A DNA stretch of 61,474 bases from the IMG/VR virus record IMGVR_UViG_3300050132_000042, positions 1 through 61,474 of that record, one strand, 5' to 3'. Shown here one piece after another: positions 7,983 through 15,641 of this stretch; position 1 is the stretch's first letter, and the number at the start of each line of letters is the position of its first letter. Source of the DNA: a virus. The notes under the pieces are model-generated. The model had not been told where the DNA came from, did not search any database, and worked only from the letters and a program-made list of their open reading frames with translations. The translations under genes and the position numbers were made by a program.

Positions 7983-8269
7983 TTGAACGACGCAGTGAGA
8001 TCACGCCCGCATTGCGAGACGTAATTGTCGAGCGTTACCGGCAGGTCAACGACGAGCACTTCAGCGCTGATCATGACGACGAACATACCGACTGCTCCCT
8101 GGCCATCGCGGGGGCGTACTACGCAGCGTTCTCCACTGACGCCATTGTCGACCCCTGGCCGTGGGATGAGTCATGGCTGAAGATCACGACGCACCGGCAG
8201 AACTGCGTGAAAGCCGCCGCGCTGATCATCGCTGAGATCGAGCGGCTCGACCGCAGGGAGGTGAAATGA
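7979..8269 (+). CDS. Conserved-type phage protein of unknown function
   Basis: 96 residues. It contains a His/Asp-rich segment (DEHFSADHDDEHTDCSLAIAGAYYA) followed by DPWPWDESW. This pattern recurs in short phage proteins with no assigned function. The charged His/Asp cluster could bind metal. The ATG at 7979 overlaps the exonuclease stop. Confidence 0.75.
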   Translation: MIERRSEITPALRDVIVERYRQVNDEHFSADHDDEHTDCSLAIAGAYYAAFSTDAIVDPWPWDESWLKITTHRQNCVKAAALIIAEIERLDRREVK

Positions 8270-8592
8270 GACAGTGCTACATCAGCGGCCAGTACAGCAA
8301 CGCCGACCCAATGCTGCGCAACGGCAACATCATGCGGGCGATGGAGGCAGGTATCGCTCTGCTTCAGCGCAACTGGCTTCCCATTGTTCCGCATACCAGC
8401 ATGAACCACAGCACGCCCTGGTCGGTCGCGATCAGCCGCGACAAGATGGTGCTGCACTCGCTCGACCCCATGACCGACGTGCTGGTCGTGCTCTCAGGTT
8501 GGGGTGACTCCCCTGGGGCATGCGAAGAAGTGAAGGTTGCGCAGATGCTCGGCATTCGGGTGCTCACACTACATGAGGCAATTCGGCTATGA
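8266..8592 (+). CDS. DUF4406 (nucleoside deoxyribosyltransferase-like) protein
   Basis: 108 residues. It opens with CYISGQYS and has a central LLQRNWLPIVPH. It closes with VLVVLSGWGDSPGACEE before a final LGIRV strand, the pattern of DUF4406. This Rossmann-like family is related to nucleoside 2-deoxyribosyltransferases. The catalytic role in phages is unproven; nucleotide metabolism is an inference from the fold. It overlaps both neighbours. Confidence 0.82.
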   Translation: MRQCYISGQYSNADPMLRNGNIMRAMEAGIALLQRNWLPIVPHTSMNHSTPWSVAISRDKMVLHSLDPMTDVLVVLSGWGDSPGACEEVKVAQMLGIRVLTLHEAIRL

Positions 8593-8879
8593 CCATCCAT
8601 GACGACTTCGCATTCTTCGGCCTCGACATCAACGCGAGCCTGAACGACATCAAGGAGCGCTATCGCACCCACGCCTTCAGTGCCCACCCCGACCAGGGCG
8701 GCGACACTGCGCAGTTCACGAAGCTGAACGAAGCATACAAGTCCTGCATCGAGTTCGCCCGCAACGCGCCATGCGCACTCTGCAATGGCATGGGCATCTT
8801 CACGACGATCAGCGCGGCGATGAAGTTGACGAAGATCCCGTGCGTGAAGTGCGACGGCACCGGGAGGGCGCACCGATGA
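8589..8879 (+). CDS. J-domain protein with DnaJ-type zinc motifs
   Basis: 96 residues. An N-terminal J-domain-like part carries the HPD signature in SAHPDQGGD at about residue 34, the loop that stimulates DnaK-type chaperones. Two CxxCxGxG-type half sites follow (CALCNGMG and CVKCDGTG), enough for one zinc site, against four in bacterial DnaJ. It could recruit the host DnaK during replication or assembly. The compact form lacks the C-terminal substrate-binding domains of full DnaJ. Confidence 0.85.
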   Translation: MTIHDDFAFFGLDINASLNDIKERYRTHAFSAHPDQGGDTAQFTKLNEAYKSCIEFARNAPCALCNGMGIFTTISAAMKLTKIPCVKCDGTGRAHR

Positions 8880-9016
8880 ACGACGCACAGATGAAACTGC
8901 TCGATGAAGCGCTCGCGCTGGTCAGGGATCACAGGCTGGTCGCAATGGCCAAGCGCATGAACCGCCTGGAGATCATCCTGGTCGCACTGAAAGAGATGAA
9001 CTGCAATAAGTCGTAG
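8876..9016 (+). CDS. Small helical hypothetical protein
   Basis: 46 residues (MNDAQMKLLDEALALVRDHR...). It is likely one long amphipathic helix or coiled coil. The start ATG at 8876 overlaps the end of the J-domain gene. It is the last gene before a hairpin and a stretch without clear genes. Confidence 0.6.
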   Translation: MNDAQMKLLDEALALVRDHRLVAMAKRMNRLEIILVALKEMNCNKS

Positions 9017-9026
9017 CCCGACCTTG

Positions 9027-9055
9027 CGGCCAACTGCACATATTGCAGTTGGCCG
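9027..9055 (+). terminator. Perfect 12-bp hairpin, possible terminator or operator
   Basis: The arms 9027-9038 and 9044-9055 (CGGCCAACTGCA and complement) pair perfectly around a CATAT loop, just after the last gene of the cluster. The downstream sequence is TAAAAATATTT rather than a clean U run on the rightward transcript, so terminator strength is doubtful. On the opposite strand the hairpin is preceded by A/T-rich DNA. TTGCAGT inside the right arm recurs at about 9074, so it may instead be a protein site. Confidence 0.5.
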
Positions 9056-9864
9056 TAAAAATATTTACGTATATTGCAGTAAACGCAAACATATTTATTT
9101 ACAGCACTATACAAATCATGTCAAAATTAAGTCCCCACGGGTCTAGGCTCAGGGGATTGGGTCAGAACCGAAGTGAATGTTCCTGAACCATTTGTCTTTG
9201 CGACACGGGCACCAGACGCAGGCGGCGCGAGGTGAGGTTGATCGAGTGCATGAAGGCACGATGATCAGCAGAGGCCCAAGTCAGACAGCAAGCGCGAACG
9301 GTGAACGCGCTCCATCTCCTCAGAGTGAGATGACATGATCCAGCGCGATCAAGTAGTCCGTAGGGTAACGCATGATGCGGATTCAAGAGAACGATGGGGC
9401 CGAGCAGGGCACGAGATGCACTGACTCAAGTGACGACCCCGAGCTTGTGATGAACGGTGACAACCACGCAAGCTCACAACCGAGGCGGGCGGCCTCAGCA
9501 GTACATGAAGCACTTGCCAGGGCGTTTCAGGACGCTCGCCCGGAACGAGACGGACGAAGAAGATCGAATGAGAAGGGCCGCTAGACTGCAAAAGCAGGTT
9601 TGGCCCGATGCGCTGGCAAACACTGATGATGCGCGAAGCGTGTTCTTGCGGACACCTGACATCAGTGAGTACTGAGCAACGAACTTGCGGCGGGCGATTA
9701 ACAACGCTCTGCGGGAAACACCCGCCGCGAATCGTTGCACAGAACCGAGCAGCGATACAGGCTGCTCGTTCCTGTGCAATCAAGCATGGGCATCGCAATC
9801 AGAGGAGAACTTATGGCGCACTTCTAGCATCGCCCCTTCCATCCCGCGCATATTGTGCAGTGCT
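9056..9864. other. Stretch of about 800 bp without a convincing gene
   Basis: The first 80 bases are AT-rich with TTGCAGT repeats. The remainder has the base composition of neighbouring genes, but all frames on both strands are broken into short pieces. No good ribosome site precedes any frame except GAGGAGAAC before a four-codon frame (Met-Ala-His-Phe-stop) near 9812. A decayed gene or an untranslated RNA are both possible. No tRNA-like cloverleaf was seen. Confidence 0.5.
9457..9675 (+). CDS. Doubtful small ORF in the gene-poor stretch
   Basis: 72 residues from GTG 9457. The middle (GRFRTLARNETDEEDRMRRA) reads like protein, but there is no ribosome site and no recognised domain. It overlaps a longer antisense frame. 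It may be a remnant of a larger gene. Confidence 0.25.
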   Translation: MTTTQAHNRGGRPQQYMKHLPGRFRTLARNETDEEDRMRRAARLQKQVWPDALANTDDARSVFLRTPDISEY

Positions 9865-9885
9865 GACATCTGACAGGAGAACACC

Positions 9886-10092
9886 ATGAAGCCCACCACG
9901 ACCACATGCCCCGCTTGCGGGCGCAAGTCCATCCATCTCGGCGTGCTCACCAACGTCGCCACGACGATTCATCGTGTGGCATGCTCTGAGTGCAAGGTGA
10001 AATGGCAAGTGAAGAATACGCCGCTGCCCACCAAGTACGCGGGCGTATTCATGAACCAACTCGATTTCGTCAACATCTCATGGGGGCGCTGA
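9886..10092 (+). CDS. Small zinc-ribbon-like protein
   Basis: 68 residues. CPACGRK near residue 8 and CSECK near 33 form a CxxC...CxxC pair, typical of a zinc ribbon. It is preceded by the recurrent leader GACATCTGACAGGAGAAC. Its stop overlaps the next start. A nucleic acid or protein interaction role is only inferred. Confidence 0.75.
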   Translation: MKPTTTTCPACGRKSIHLGVLTNVATTIHRVACSECKVKWQVKNTPLPTKYAGVFMNQLDFVNISWGR

Positions 10093-10373
10093 TGATCAGC
10101 AACCGGCCCACTGGCTACCAGTGCATGCAGTACACCGCGAAAGAACTGATCGAGCGCTGGGGCAAGTTCCACGCCGACATCACGGTCAGCCCGCTCCCGA
10201 AGCACAAGTACACCATCGAGATCATGCGCCACGACGGCATGACGGAGACCTGGAACTTCTCCGAGGTTGGCGTGCTGCTCTATGCTGCCCGCAACGCCAA
10301 GCGGATGTACAAGGCTGCCTGCGTGCTGGTCATCAGCCGCGACGGGAACTTCTTCACGGCCAAGGAGGTCTGA
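10092..10373 (+). CDS. Small hypothetical protein
   Basis: 93 residues from ATG 10092 (MISNRPTGYQCMQYTAKELI...). A mixed alpha/beta protein is suggested by the alternation of strands (KYTIEIMRHDG) and a helix (VGVLLYAARNAKRM). No family recognised. The start overlaps the previous stop. Confidence 0.7.
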   Translation: MISNRPTGYQCMQYTAKELIERWGKFHADITVSPLPKHKYTIEIMRHDGMTETWNFSEVGVLLYAARNAKRMYKAACVLVISRDGNFFTAKEV

Positions 10374-10374
10374 G

Positions 10375-10491
10375 ATGGAACGCGAGTTCATCAGTCCGTG
10401 GATCAGCAGGCATTGTCTCAGGTATCTCGCGCGGCATCCTCGTGCAGTGTGGTCATTGTCATGGGTCAATCTTGAAACCAGGGAGAAGTGA
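10375..10491 (+). CDS. Very small basic protein
   Basis: 38 residues, MEREFISPWISRHCLRYLAR at the N-terminus, rich in Arg and Trp. AAGGAGG lies 5-11 bases before the start, and the stop overlaps the next ATG. Good translation signals support it despite its length. Function unknown. Confidence 0.55.
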   Translation: MEREFISPWISRHCLRYLARHPRAVWSLSWVNLETREK

Positions 10492-10823
10492 TGAAGCATC
10501 GAGTCTACGTCCAGCGTGATCAGTACGGTGCGCTCGTCAAGGCGAGCTTCAACAAGTTCGACGGCACGACCGGCGGCTCGTGGGCCAGCACGACGAGGCA
10601 GCTTGCGGGTATCTGCATGCACGGCGATACCACCATGCGCCTGTTCGAGTCGTGCTGGCGTGATGCTGCGCGCGATTGCATGGTCGGCCACAGCAAGCCG
10701 ATCACCAAGTACAGCGACGACCAGGACATCGAGTGTGCGCGGCAGGACGCCGAAATGCTTGATGCGTACGCGCGTGGCAAGGTGAACAACGAGCGCAGCA
10801 GCTTCTACATTCACGGGAGGTAA
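10491..10823 (+). CDS. Hypothetical protein
   Basis: 110 residues from ATG 10491, preceded by GGGAGAAG; GTG 10488 is an alternative. The N-terminus is strand-rich (KHRVYVQRDQYGALVKASF). The C-terminal half is helical and acidic. No known family is recognised. Confidence 0.7.
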   Translation: MKHRVYVQRDQYGALVKASFNKFDGTTGGSWASTTRQLAGICMHGDTTMRLFESCWRDAARDCMVGHSKPITKYSDDQDIECARQDAEMLDAYARGKVNNERSSFYIHGR

Positions 10824-10825
10824 AC

Positions 10826-11341
10826 ATGCAGATAGCATACATACGCCATGATGATGACTGTGCGTCGCCACGTGAGAACGACAATCTCGGCACGCTCTGC
10901 CTGTTCTCCCGGCGCTACCGGCTGCCCAACGAGTCGATCTTGACGCTCGAATCTCTGCATGAGTACTTGGCCAGTCCGCAGTTCTGTGGCGTGCAGTTGC
11001 CGGTGTGGGTTTATGATCATGGGCGAGTCGCGTACACGGCTGGCTCTCGTATGGGCTGCTTCGCTGATCGGTGGGACTCAGCACAGGCTGGTATGATCTA
11101 CATCGAGCAGAAGAAGATCATCGAGGAGTTCGGCACCGGCAGAACCGACGAGCAGATCGCTGAGTACTTGCGCAACGAGGTTGACGAGTTCAGCAAGTGG
11201 GCCGATGGAGAATGCTACGGCTACATTCTCATGGAAGACGGCGTCGAGGTTGACGCCTGCTGGGGGTTCATCGGCTATGACGAGGTCGTGGCCGCAGCGA
11301 AGGAAGCGGGCGCTGAACAGATCATCGACAAGGAGGACTGA
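10826..11341 (+). CDS. Widespread phage protein of unknown function (YDHGRVAYT / WDSAQAG family)
   Basis: 171 residues. It has the hallmark blocks of a family found in many phages: a start of the type IRHDDDCASPREND, then LCLFSRRYRL, LPVWVYDHGRVAYTAG, WDSAQAGMIYI and a C-terminal DACWGFIGYD. No biochemical function is established as far as I know. The order of motifs and the length match the usual family size. GGGAGG precedes the ATG. Confidence 0.8.
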   Translation: MQIAYIRHDDDCASPRENDNLGTLCLFSRRYRLPNESILTLESLHEYLASPQFCGVQLPVWVYDHGRVAYTAGSRMGCFADRWDSAQAGMIYIEQKKIIEEFGTGRTDEQIAEYLRNEVDEFSKWADGECYGYILMEDGVEVDACWGFIGYDEVVAAAKEAGAEQIIDKED

Positions 11342-11342
11342 T

Positions 11343-11660
11343 ATGACCAAGTACTTGCAATCCGGCACGCTGATCCACGGCACGATGCGCAGCGAGGATC
11401 TGATCCCCGCGTTCATCGAGGCACTCGAAGCCATCGAGTTGTCCCCCGATGAGAAGGATGAGGTGGAGCAGATCAAGACCGCGATGCAGCGGCCCGGCTT
11501 CTACGACAGCGAAGACGCCGACTGGTCGCTCAACGAAGTGCTGTTCTACCTGCTCAATGAGCACTGCCCCGAAGATCACTACTTCGGCAACATCGAGGGC
11601 GACGGCAGCGACTACGGCTGCTGGCCGTGCAGCGATGGAAGCGAGTGTGCCCCGTGCTGA
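11343..11660 (+). CDS. Acidic hypothetical protein
   Basis: 105 residues from ATG 11343 with AAGGAGG upstream. Strongly acidic; its C-terminus is Cys-rich (YGCWPCSDGSECAPC). It lies next to the WDSAQAG family protein. Function unknown. Confidence 0.75.
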   Translation: MTKYLQSGTLIHGTMRSEDLIPAFIEALEAIELSPDEKDEVEQIKTAMQRPGFYDSEDADWSLNEVLFYLLNEHCPEDHYFGNIEGDGSDYGCWPCSDGSECAPC

Positions 11661-11803
11661 CCGAGAAGAAGATCTACCTGGAGCACTGCATGCAGGCCGA
11701 CCCGCAGTTCTTGCGCGAGTGCCTGGATGAACCCAGCAGGTTCATGCGCCCGATCCATCTGCTGCTGATCAGGCTCGCGCTGAGAAAGCGAGGACTGGCA
11801 TGA
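11654..11803 (+). CDS. Small hypothetical protein
   Basis: 49 residues beginning at GTG 11654, which overlaps the previous stop. Helical, with C-terminal LLLIRLALRKRG. The ribosome site is weak (GAAGCGAG), so the start is uncertain. Its stop overlaps the next ATG, which supports coupled translation. Confidence 0.5.
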   Translation: MLTEKKIYLEHCMQADPQFLRECLDEPSRFMRPIHLLLIRLALRKRGLA

Positions 11804-11955
11804 GGACGTACTACTTGTATCAGTACAGCGGCGTGTCGCATCGGCGCACGCTCAACGACATGATCATTGCCACTGTGCGGGCGTCGAACACCGACGACGC
11901 ATGGTGGTTGTTCCAGGATCGCAACCCCAAGGTCAAGCGGTTCGTGGGCATCTGA
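11800..11955 (+). CDS. Small hypothetical protein
   Basis: 51 residues, MRTYYLYQYSGVSHRRTLND at the N-terminus, strand-rich. The start overlaps the previous stop (ATGA). Its stop is the TGA inside a CATCTGACATCTGACATAGG leader repeat. Function unknown. Confidence 0.55.
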   Translation: MRTYYLYQYSGVSHRRTLNDMIIATVRASNTDDAWWLFQDRNPKVKRFVGI

Positions 11956-11977
11956 CATCTGACATAGGAGGACCATC

Positions 11978-12358
11978 ATGGTCATCACCAGCAGCACTCG
12001 CAGCATCCTCTCCAGCGCGTTGATCGCGCTCACCGGCCCGCTGCCAATCCACAAGTCCAAGAGCGTGCTTCGCGCCGCATTCCTGGCCAAGCGCAAGGCC
12101 GAGCGCGAGCAGTGCATTCCGTTCGCGCACGGTGCTGAGGACTCGCACAAGTGGGAGAGCGAGAGCAACAAGCCGAAGTCGCAGCGCACCTACTATCTGG
12201 GCCTCGGCGGCCTCGTGAGTCAGCGCATCGCGCTGGTCGGCGACCTGCATGCGACCTGCCGCGCCCACGACACCGCCGAGGCGCTCGACAAGTTCACGCA
12301 GTCGTACCGGGCGCGCGAGTGCCAGCCGTTGTTCGCGCCGTTCGTGAAAGGACACTAA
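11978..12358 (+). CDS. Hypothetical protein
   Basis: 126 residues, basic, with SKSVLRAAFLAKRKAEREQ in the N-terminal half and a helical C-terminal half. CATAGGAGG precedes the ATG. No known family is recognised. Confidence 0.7.
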   Translation: MVITSSTRSILSSALIALTGPLPIHKSKSVLRAAFLAKRKAEREQCIPFAHGAEDSHKWESESNKPKSQRTYYLGLGGLVSQRIALVGDLHATCRAHDTAEALDKFTQSYRARECQPLFAPFVKGH

Positions 12359-12359
12359 G

Positions 12360-12686
12360 ATGATCGTCTACGCCATCAAGCACATTCCGACCGGCAAGTT
12401 CATGCCCGCGAGAATGGAAGGCTCTCGCAGTGGCTCGCGCGGCTGGAGCCACTGGGTTCCCGAGCATCAGTCTTCGCCCGAAGTTCTTCCACGTCTCTGG
12501 CAGACGCATCAGCGGGCCGCGCGGGCGCTCACCGCATGGCTCGAAGGCGTGTTCGTCTACGTCGTGGAACATTACGGAGAGTACGGCCAAGAGACAGATT
12601 GCGTACTGCAACCGACCAAGCCAATCATCGAACGTAAGCGTGAGGACATGGTCATCGTGCCCATGACGCTCACTTCTCACATCTGA
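12360..12686 (+). CDS. Hypothetical protein
   Basis: 108 residues opening MIVYAIKHIPTGKFMPARM, then a Gly/Ser/Trp stretch (SGSRGWSHW). A helical part with ARALTAWLEG follows. This arrangement resembles short phage proteins of unknown role that start with a GKFMP-type motif. AAGGACACTAAG precedes the ATG, and the stop lies within the shared 24-bp leader repeat. Confidence 0.72.
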   Translation: MIVYAIKHIPTGKFMPARMEGSRSGSRGWSHWVPEHQSSPEVLPRLWQTHQRAARALTAWLEGVFVYVVEHYGEYGQETDCVLQPTKPIIERKREDMVIVPMTLTSHI

Positions 12687-12701
12687 CAGGAGAATCAAAT
12701 G
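12678..12701 (+). repeat. 24-bp translation-leader repeat, copy 1
   Basis: The stretch begins CACATCTGACAGGAGAAT, continues to the ATG of the gene at 12699, and is identical to 12952-12975. It holds the stop codon of the upstream gene, the ribosome site and the next start. A near copy with GAACACC instead of GAATCAA lies at 9865-9888. Confidence 0.85.
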
Positions 12702-12947
12702 ACACCATCCGATATCGAAGTGCTGCTGCATTACAACACCATCGGCACCCCTCACCCGCGCATCCACGCTCCCGCTGTCCGTCAAGGCATCGAGTGGTTC
12801 GTTCGCATGGATGTGCTCGCGCCTACTGTCGACGAAGGCGCCTATGAACTGACACCGAGAGGCAAAGCACTACTCAGCTTGCTCTGCAATACGCTGATGC
12901 CGACGCCCGCGTGGCTCGACGCTGCTGGCAACATCATCACCAAGTAA
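12699..12947 (+). CDS. Small protein with winged-helix-like pattern
   Basis: 82 residues. It begins MTPSDIEVLLHYNTIGTPHP. The middle (AVRQGIEWFVRMDVL) leads to YELTPRGKALLSLL, a pattern common to small winged-helix proteins. Related short phage proteins are widespread but uncharacterised. DNA binding is an inference. Confidence 0.7.
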   Translation: MTPSDIEVLLHYNTIGTPHPRIHAPAVRQGIEWFVRMDVLAPTVDEGAYELTPRGKALLSLLCNTLMPTPAWLDAAGNIITK

Positions 12948-12951
12948 ATCG

Positions 12952-12975
12952 CACATCTGACAGGAGAATCAAATG
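12952..12975 (+). repeat. 24-bp translation-leader repeat, copy 2
   Basis: Identical over 24 bases to 12678-12701, ending in the ATG of the DUF932 gene. Here the internal TGA is not the stop of the previous gene, which ends at TAA 12945-12947, so the sequence has been kept for some other reason or was copied as a unit. Confidence 0.85.
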
Positions 12976-13962
12976 GCTCACAATCTGAAGAAGAACGCGC
13001 AGGGCGTCGAGGAAATGGCATTCAACGTCGAGGGCGGCGTGCCCTGGCACAAGCTGGGCACTCCGGTCGACGGCCCGATGACCGTCGAGACCGCCAAGCG
13101 GGTGCTGCCGTTCACCTACCGCAAGGAGAAGCTGCTGCGGCCCAACGGCGAAGTGATCGAGGGTTACGAGAGCATCGTGATCAGCGACACCAACAAGATC
13201 ATGGGCATCGGCGGCAGCACGGCCAGCATCTACCAGCCCGAGGACTGCGCTCGCTTCGTCGAAGCGCTCTGCGACGAGAAGCAGTTGGTCGAGACCGTGG
13301 GCGCACTCGGCAACGGTGAGCGCATCTGGTTCCTCGTCCACACGCCCGATTATAAGTACGAAGTGTTCAAGGGCGACGAGCATCGGATGTACACGCTGAT
13401 CACCAACGCGTACGACTTCACTGCCGCGCTCGAAGCCCGCTACACCGACATCAGGGCCGTCTGCGAGAACACGGTCAACGCCGCGACCAGCGGTTCGCCC
13501 GCGACCGTGAAGATCAAGCACACGTCGAACATGCACCAGCGGGCCAACATCGCCGCCGAGATCTTCAAGGGCTACGTGCGAGCCAACGCGAACTTCAAGG
13601 AGGCGATGAAGTACTTGGCCAAGCATCCGATCACCGATGCGCTGGTGAAGGAGTTCACGATCAGCATGTTCGGCGATCCCGAGAAGACCGAAGAAGGTCG
13701 TGCGCAGACGATCCTGGCGAACAAGCTGAACAAGTTCGGCGAGTTGCTGGTGTGTGGGCGCGGCACTGACATCAAGGGCGTGGCCGGTTCGATGTATGGC
13801 ATGTTCAACGCGTTCACCGAGTATCAGGACTACTACTCGACCGTGCGCAACGCGAAGGACGCGAGCGGTGCTGTGAACCGCACGAGCAGCATCCTGTTCG
13901 GGCAGGCCAACAAGGAGAAGTCCAAGGCGCTCGAAGTCGCGCTTGTGCTGAGCGGAAGGTGA
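12973..13962 (+). CDS. DUF932 / phage-plasmid-like protein
   Basis: 329 residues, full length for the family. Recognised by GGVPWHKLG near residue 18, then WFLVHTP, TLITNAYDFTAALEAR, VCENTVNAA and a C-terminal MYGMFNAFTEYQDYY. The family is common in large phages and plasmids, and its function is unknown. It is usually found among replication or takeover genes, as here. The ATG is fixed by AGGAGAATCAA. Confidence 0.88.
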   Translation: MAHNLKKNAQGVEEMAFNVEGGVPWHKLGTPVDGPMTVETAKRVLPFTYRKEKLLRPNGEVIEGYESIVISDTNKIMGIGGSTASIYQPEDCARFVEALCDEKQLVETVGALGNGERIWFLVHTPDYKYEVFKGDEHRMYTLITNAYDFTAALEARYTDIRAVCENTVNAATSGSPATVKIKHTSNMHQRANIAAEIFKGYVRANANFKEAMKYLAKHPITDALVKEFTISMFGDPEKTEEGRAQTILANKLNKFGELLVCGRGTDIKGVAGSMYGMFNAFTEYQDYYSTVRNAKDASGAVNRTSSILFGQANKEKSKALEVALVLSGR

Positions 13963-13964
13963 GT

Positions 13965-14138
13965 ATGGCTCACATCATATTTAACAGGCAGCAGGTCGTC
14001 GCCGCGCTGCGCTGCGAAGCGATCAGCGCAGGCTGGGATGCCGATATGGATGTCCCGCCCGCAGACGAATGCAATGTAGATGTCACGCTCGACAACAAGG
14101 GCAGGCTGAAACACGCAACCCTTACTTGGGACTCGTGA
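13965..14138 (+). CDS. Small acidic hypothetical protein
   Basis: 57 residues (MAHIIFNRQQVVAALRCEAI...), ending in a strand-like HATLTWDS. A GGAAGGTGAGT ribosome site overlaps the DUF932 stop region. Function unknown. Confidence 0.6.
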   Translation: MAHIIFNRQQVVAALRCEAISAGWDADMDVPPADECNVDVTLDNKGRLKHATLTWDS

Positions 14139-14244
14139 TCTTGTATTCATGCACGCACGAAAAATAATTATGGACGTGGGGCAGCATCGTGCTACCCTGC
14201 GTCTTGGTGATCCAGCATCTAGCATCTAGCATCGGAGTACTAAA

Positions 14245-15168
14245 ATGGCTTCTCTCTACCAGGACACCCAGGCCCGCATCGCCATCGTCATCACGGCCAA
14301 CGCGAACTTCATCGACTACGTGCAACATTCCGGCAAGAAGGTTGACACGTACCACGTTCCCACCAAGGACTTCAACAAGTTCTTCCACATCATCGAGGGC
14401 GGCAAGACCGGCCCCGTCGATGCTGCGAAGAAGCTGCTCGCTCTCGCCAACAGTGGCGTGAGCATTACGCCCGAAGCGAAGCAGGAGCTTCAGGGCATCG
14501 TTGCCAAGGCACCACTCATGGAGGCCCCCATGGCCATCCCCACCTCTCTCCCCAAGTCCAACGGCAAGACTGACAAGCCGAAGGGCAAGCCCGCTCCGCA
14601 GAAGCTCAGCGAACTGCCGGTCGCGAAGAACACCGACGACAAGATCAGCAAGCTCGCGCCCGTGGCCGAAGCCACTGCGCCGAAGGCCGCGCATGCTCCC
14701 CGCGCCGAGAAGCCCGAAGTCGAAGCCAGCGACCTCGTGAAGCAGGCCCAGGCCGATGCCGACGCGATGATCGCCGAGGCCGAGGCCATGCTGGAGGAAG
14801 CGAAGAAGAAGGCCGACGAGAAGAAGGCCGGTGACGCAGCCAAGGCCGAAGCGAAGAAGATCATCGAGAAGGCCAAGGCCGAAGTCGCCAAGATCAAGGC
14901 GGCAATCGCCAAGCTCGGCAAGAAGGGCGGGCGCAAGGCGAAGGCCGAAGGCGATGGCGGCGAGCGCGCCCCGCGCGATACCGAGGACATCAGCGCGAAG
15001 AAGATCGTCCAGGTCGAAGCTCCGGTCGTGCGCGAGGGCAGCGCTCGCGGTGAACTCATCGCCACGATCTACAAGTGCAAGACCGTGAAGAACGCGCTGA
15101 CCTACGAGGGCGTGCGCCCGCAGATGATCAAGCAGATGGTCACGAAGGGCTACATCACTTTGGAGTAG
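14245..15168 (+). CDS. Lys/Ala-rich protein with long coiled coil
   Basis: 307 residues. The N-terminal 75 residues look folded (IAIVITANANFIDYVQHSGK). Residues of about 90-150 are a Pro/Lys/Ala linker. Residues of about 160-235 form a heptad-like Ala/Glu/Lys coiled coil (AEAEAMLEEAKKKADEKKAG). The C-terminal 50 residues look folded again (ELIATIYKCKTVKNALTYEG). The family is not recognised. The basic linker suggests nucleic acid contact. It starts after a 106-bp gap with CATCTAG repeats, so it may have its own promoter. Confidence 0.75.
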   Translation: MASLYQDTQARIAIVITANANFIDYVQHSGKKVDTYHVPTKDFNKFFHIIEGGKTGPVDAAKKLLALANSGVSITPEAKQELQGIVAKAPLMEAPMAIPTSLPKSNGKTDKPKGKPAPQKLSELPVAKNTDDKISKLAPVAEATAPKAAHAPRAEKPEVEASDLVKQAQADADAMIAEAEAMLEEAKKKADEKKAGDAAKAEAKKIIEKAKAEVAKIKAAIAKLGKKGGRKAKAEGDGGERAPRDTEDISAKKIVQVEAPVVREGSARGELIATIYKCKTVKNALTYEGVRPQMIKQMVTKGYITLE

Positions 15169-15172
15169 TCTA

Positions 15173-15640
15173 ATGGGATACCCAGCAACTCCAGTGCAAG
15201 ATCGGATCATGGCAAAGATCAACACACGCAATCCAGATGCGTGCTGGAATTGGCTAGGCTGTAAATCTCTAGTTGGATACGGGTACATCAAAATTAAAAA
15301 GAAAATGGTGTACGCGCATCGAGCGGCGTACGAATCATTCGTTGGGCTCATACCATATGGGATGCACATTGATCATGTTTGCGAAAACAAGTCATGTGTT
15401 AATCCCAGCCATCTTCGTATCGCCACAATAAATGACAACATGCACCATAGGAGATTGCAGACTAACAATACGTCTGGGTACAAAGGCGTCCGTCATGTAT
15501 CTACATTCAAATGGGAGGCTCGCATTATGGTGAACAAAGTTTCAATCTGCATCGGCAGGTTTAACAGCCCTATCGATGCTCATACGGCTTACTGTGATGC
15601 TGCTCGCCAGTACCATGGTGAGTTCGCAAGCGGTGGTTAG
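15173..15640 (+). CDS. HNH endonuclease with AP2-type DNA-binding domain
   Basis: 155 residues. The HNH core is DACWNWLG near residue 23, HIDHVCENKSCVNPSHL near 64-80 and then the N-rich helix. The C-terminal part (SGYKGVRHVSTFKWEARI) is the AP2-like fold seen in phage homing endonucleases. The coding sequence is clearly more AT-rich than both neighbours, which suggests a mobile, recently gained gene. It sits four bases after one gene and one base before the YqaJ gene, so it appears to be a free-standing intergenic homing nuclease. Confidence 0.88.
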   Translation: MGYPATPVQDRIMAKINTRNPDACWNWLGCKSLVGYGYIKIKKKMVYAHRAAYESFVGLIPYGMHIDHVCENKSCVNPSHLRIATINDNMHHRRLQTNNTSGYKGVRHVSTFKWEARIMVNKVSICIGRFNSPIDAHTAYCDAARQYHGEFASGG

Positions 15641-15641
15641 C

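Noticed and set aside
9120-9420. Possible HNH remnant on the minus strand (LIALDHVISL)
   Set aside because: Only one short match to the HNH core; the following frames are broken and the Cys and second His parts do not line up.
9349-9798. 149-residue minus-strand frame in the gene-poor stretch
   Set aside because: Cys/Arg/Pro-rich shadow-like composition, no ribosome site, and no neighbour on that strand.
14122-15369. 415-residue open frame on the minus strand
   Set aside because: It mirrors the biased Ala/Lys codons of the coiled-coil protein on the plus strand and has Leu/Gly/Arg-rich nonsense composition.
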